A stretch of 6,361 nt of DNA from Chloroflexota bacterium (lineage in GTDB: Bacteria; Chloroflexota; Limnocylindria; Limnocylindrales; CSP1-4): the NCBI GenBank assembly GCA_003158495.1, contig PMJT01000057.1, positions 3,788 to 10,148 of the forward strand, read 5' to 3'. Position numbers and translations under genes: made by a program. Every line of letters starts with the position of its first letter. Within the stretch, counting starts at the first letter, position 1. The notes beneath the pieces were generated by a model, which was not told the origin of the DNA, did not search any database, and worked only from the letters and a program-made list of their open reading frames with translations. Positions 6,184 to 6,361 of the stretch are shown here, piece by piece.

Positions 6184-6361
6184 GGATCGCTCCCCATGTC
6201 GTGCCCCACAGGTTGACGAGGATCGAGACCGCAACGAGCAGGACCAGGGGCCACAGTTTGCCGAGGCGGCTGGCCCCGAGGGCCACCATGATCAGCGCGA
6301 ACGGAACGAAGTCGTTGCTGAAACGGTATCCGAACTGGACCCAGCCCTGGCTGAAGTGCAT
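6173..6361 (-). CDS. C-terminal end of a multi-pass membrane protein, probably GT39-like (partial)
   Basis: Sixty-two residues are visible and the gene continues beyond the right edge of the window. The ATG at the edge (6359-6361) is probably an internal methionine. Two hydrophobic helices can be seen (about residues 18-31 and 36-60), joined by a short basic turn, ASRLGKL. The segment GWVQFGYRFSNDFVPF (6-21) resembles the G-x-x-Q-F-G-x-R-Y-x-x-D-x-x-P-F pattern near the C-terminus of GT39-type and other lipid-sugar-dependent membrane glycosyltransferases. The protein ends in TGA at 6173-6175, after the start of the DUF2723 gene, so the two are very likely in one operon. The family call rests on one short motif and its neighbours, so it is tentative. 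Confidence 0.6.
   Translation of the reverse strand: MHFSQGWVQFGYRFSNDFVPFALIMVALGASRLGKLWPLVLLVAVSILVNLWGTTWGAILAW
6190..6195 (-). promoter_or_regulatory. Ribosome binding site that sets the DUF2723 start
   Basis: On the minus strand GGGGAG is followed by the six-base spacer CGATCC and TTG at 6183. It lies inside the last codons of the upstream gene, which fits coupled translation. It is the reason for preferring TTG 6183 over TTG 6234. Confidence 0.45.

Noticed and set aside
5407..6216. Plus-strand open frame of 269 codons opposite the DUF2723 gene
   Set aside because: It is highly charged Arg/Glu/Gly/Asp sequence, a typical antisense shadow of a membrane-protein gene; the opposite strand has clear family motifs.

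Overview
The window is a high-GC bacterial segment with two gene groups that converge on each other. There are no RNA genes, CRISPR arrays, insertion sequences or transfer signs that I can see. The gene set fits a GC-rich, possibly soil or groundwater, bacterium of the Chloroflexota type: a degenerate PP2C-like domain joined to a membrane-anchored propeller, a DUF151 bifunctional nuclease, and DUF2723/GT39-like membrane glycosyltransferases. Actinobacteria-like lineages cannot be excluded from sequence alone. Taxonomy is inference.

Left half, plus strand. A perfect TATAAT at 17-22 precedes a 763-residue protein (105-2396). Its N-terminal cytoplasmic domain looks like a PP2C phosphatase that has lost several metal-binding positions. 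One transmembrane helix follows, then an exported beta-propeller-like domain and a Thr/Ser/Pro tail. Forty-three bases later comes a 174-residue DUF151 bifunctional nuclease-family protein (2440-2964). It has no usable Shine-Dalgarno sequence, but an extended -10 element lies exactly where a leaderless transcript would need it.

Middle, 2965-3161. This is a convergent intergenic stretch with only a weak hairpin.

Right half, minus strand, read from high to low coordinates. First is the C-terminal end of a multi-pass membrane protein cut by the window edge (6173-6361). It overlaps the start of a large DUF2723 / protein O-mannosyltransferase-like (GT-C fold) membrane protein (4366-6183). After a roughly 400-base gap without a convincing gene comes a family 2 glycosyltransferase of the dolichyl-phosphate-mannose/glucose synthase type (3162-3959).

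Together the right-half genes look like a lipid-linked sugar route. The family 2 enzyme would make polyprenyl-phosphate-sugar on the cytoplasmic face, and the GT-C proteins would use it outside the membrane. Acceptor and sugar are unknown. I found no clear evidence for a wholly new system. The most unusual items are the predicted pseudophosphatase-propeller receptor-like protein and the probable leaderless start of the nuclease gene.
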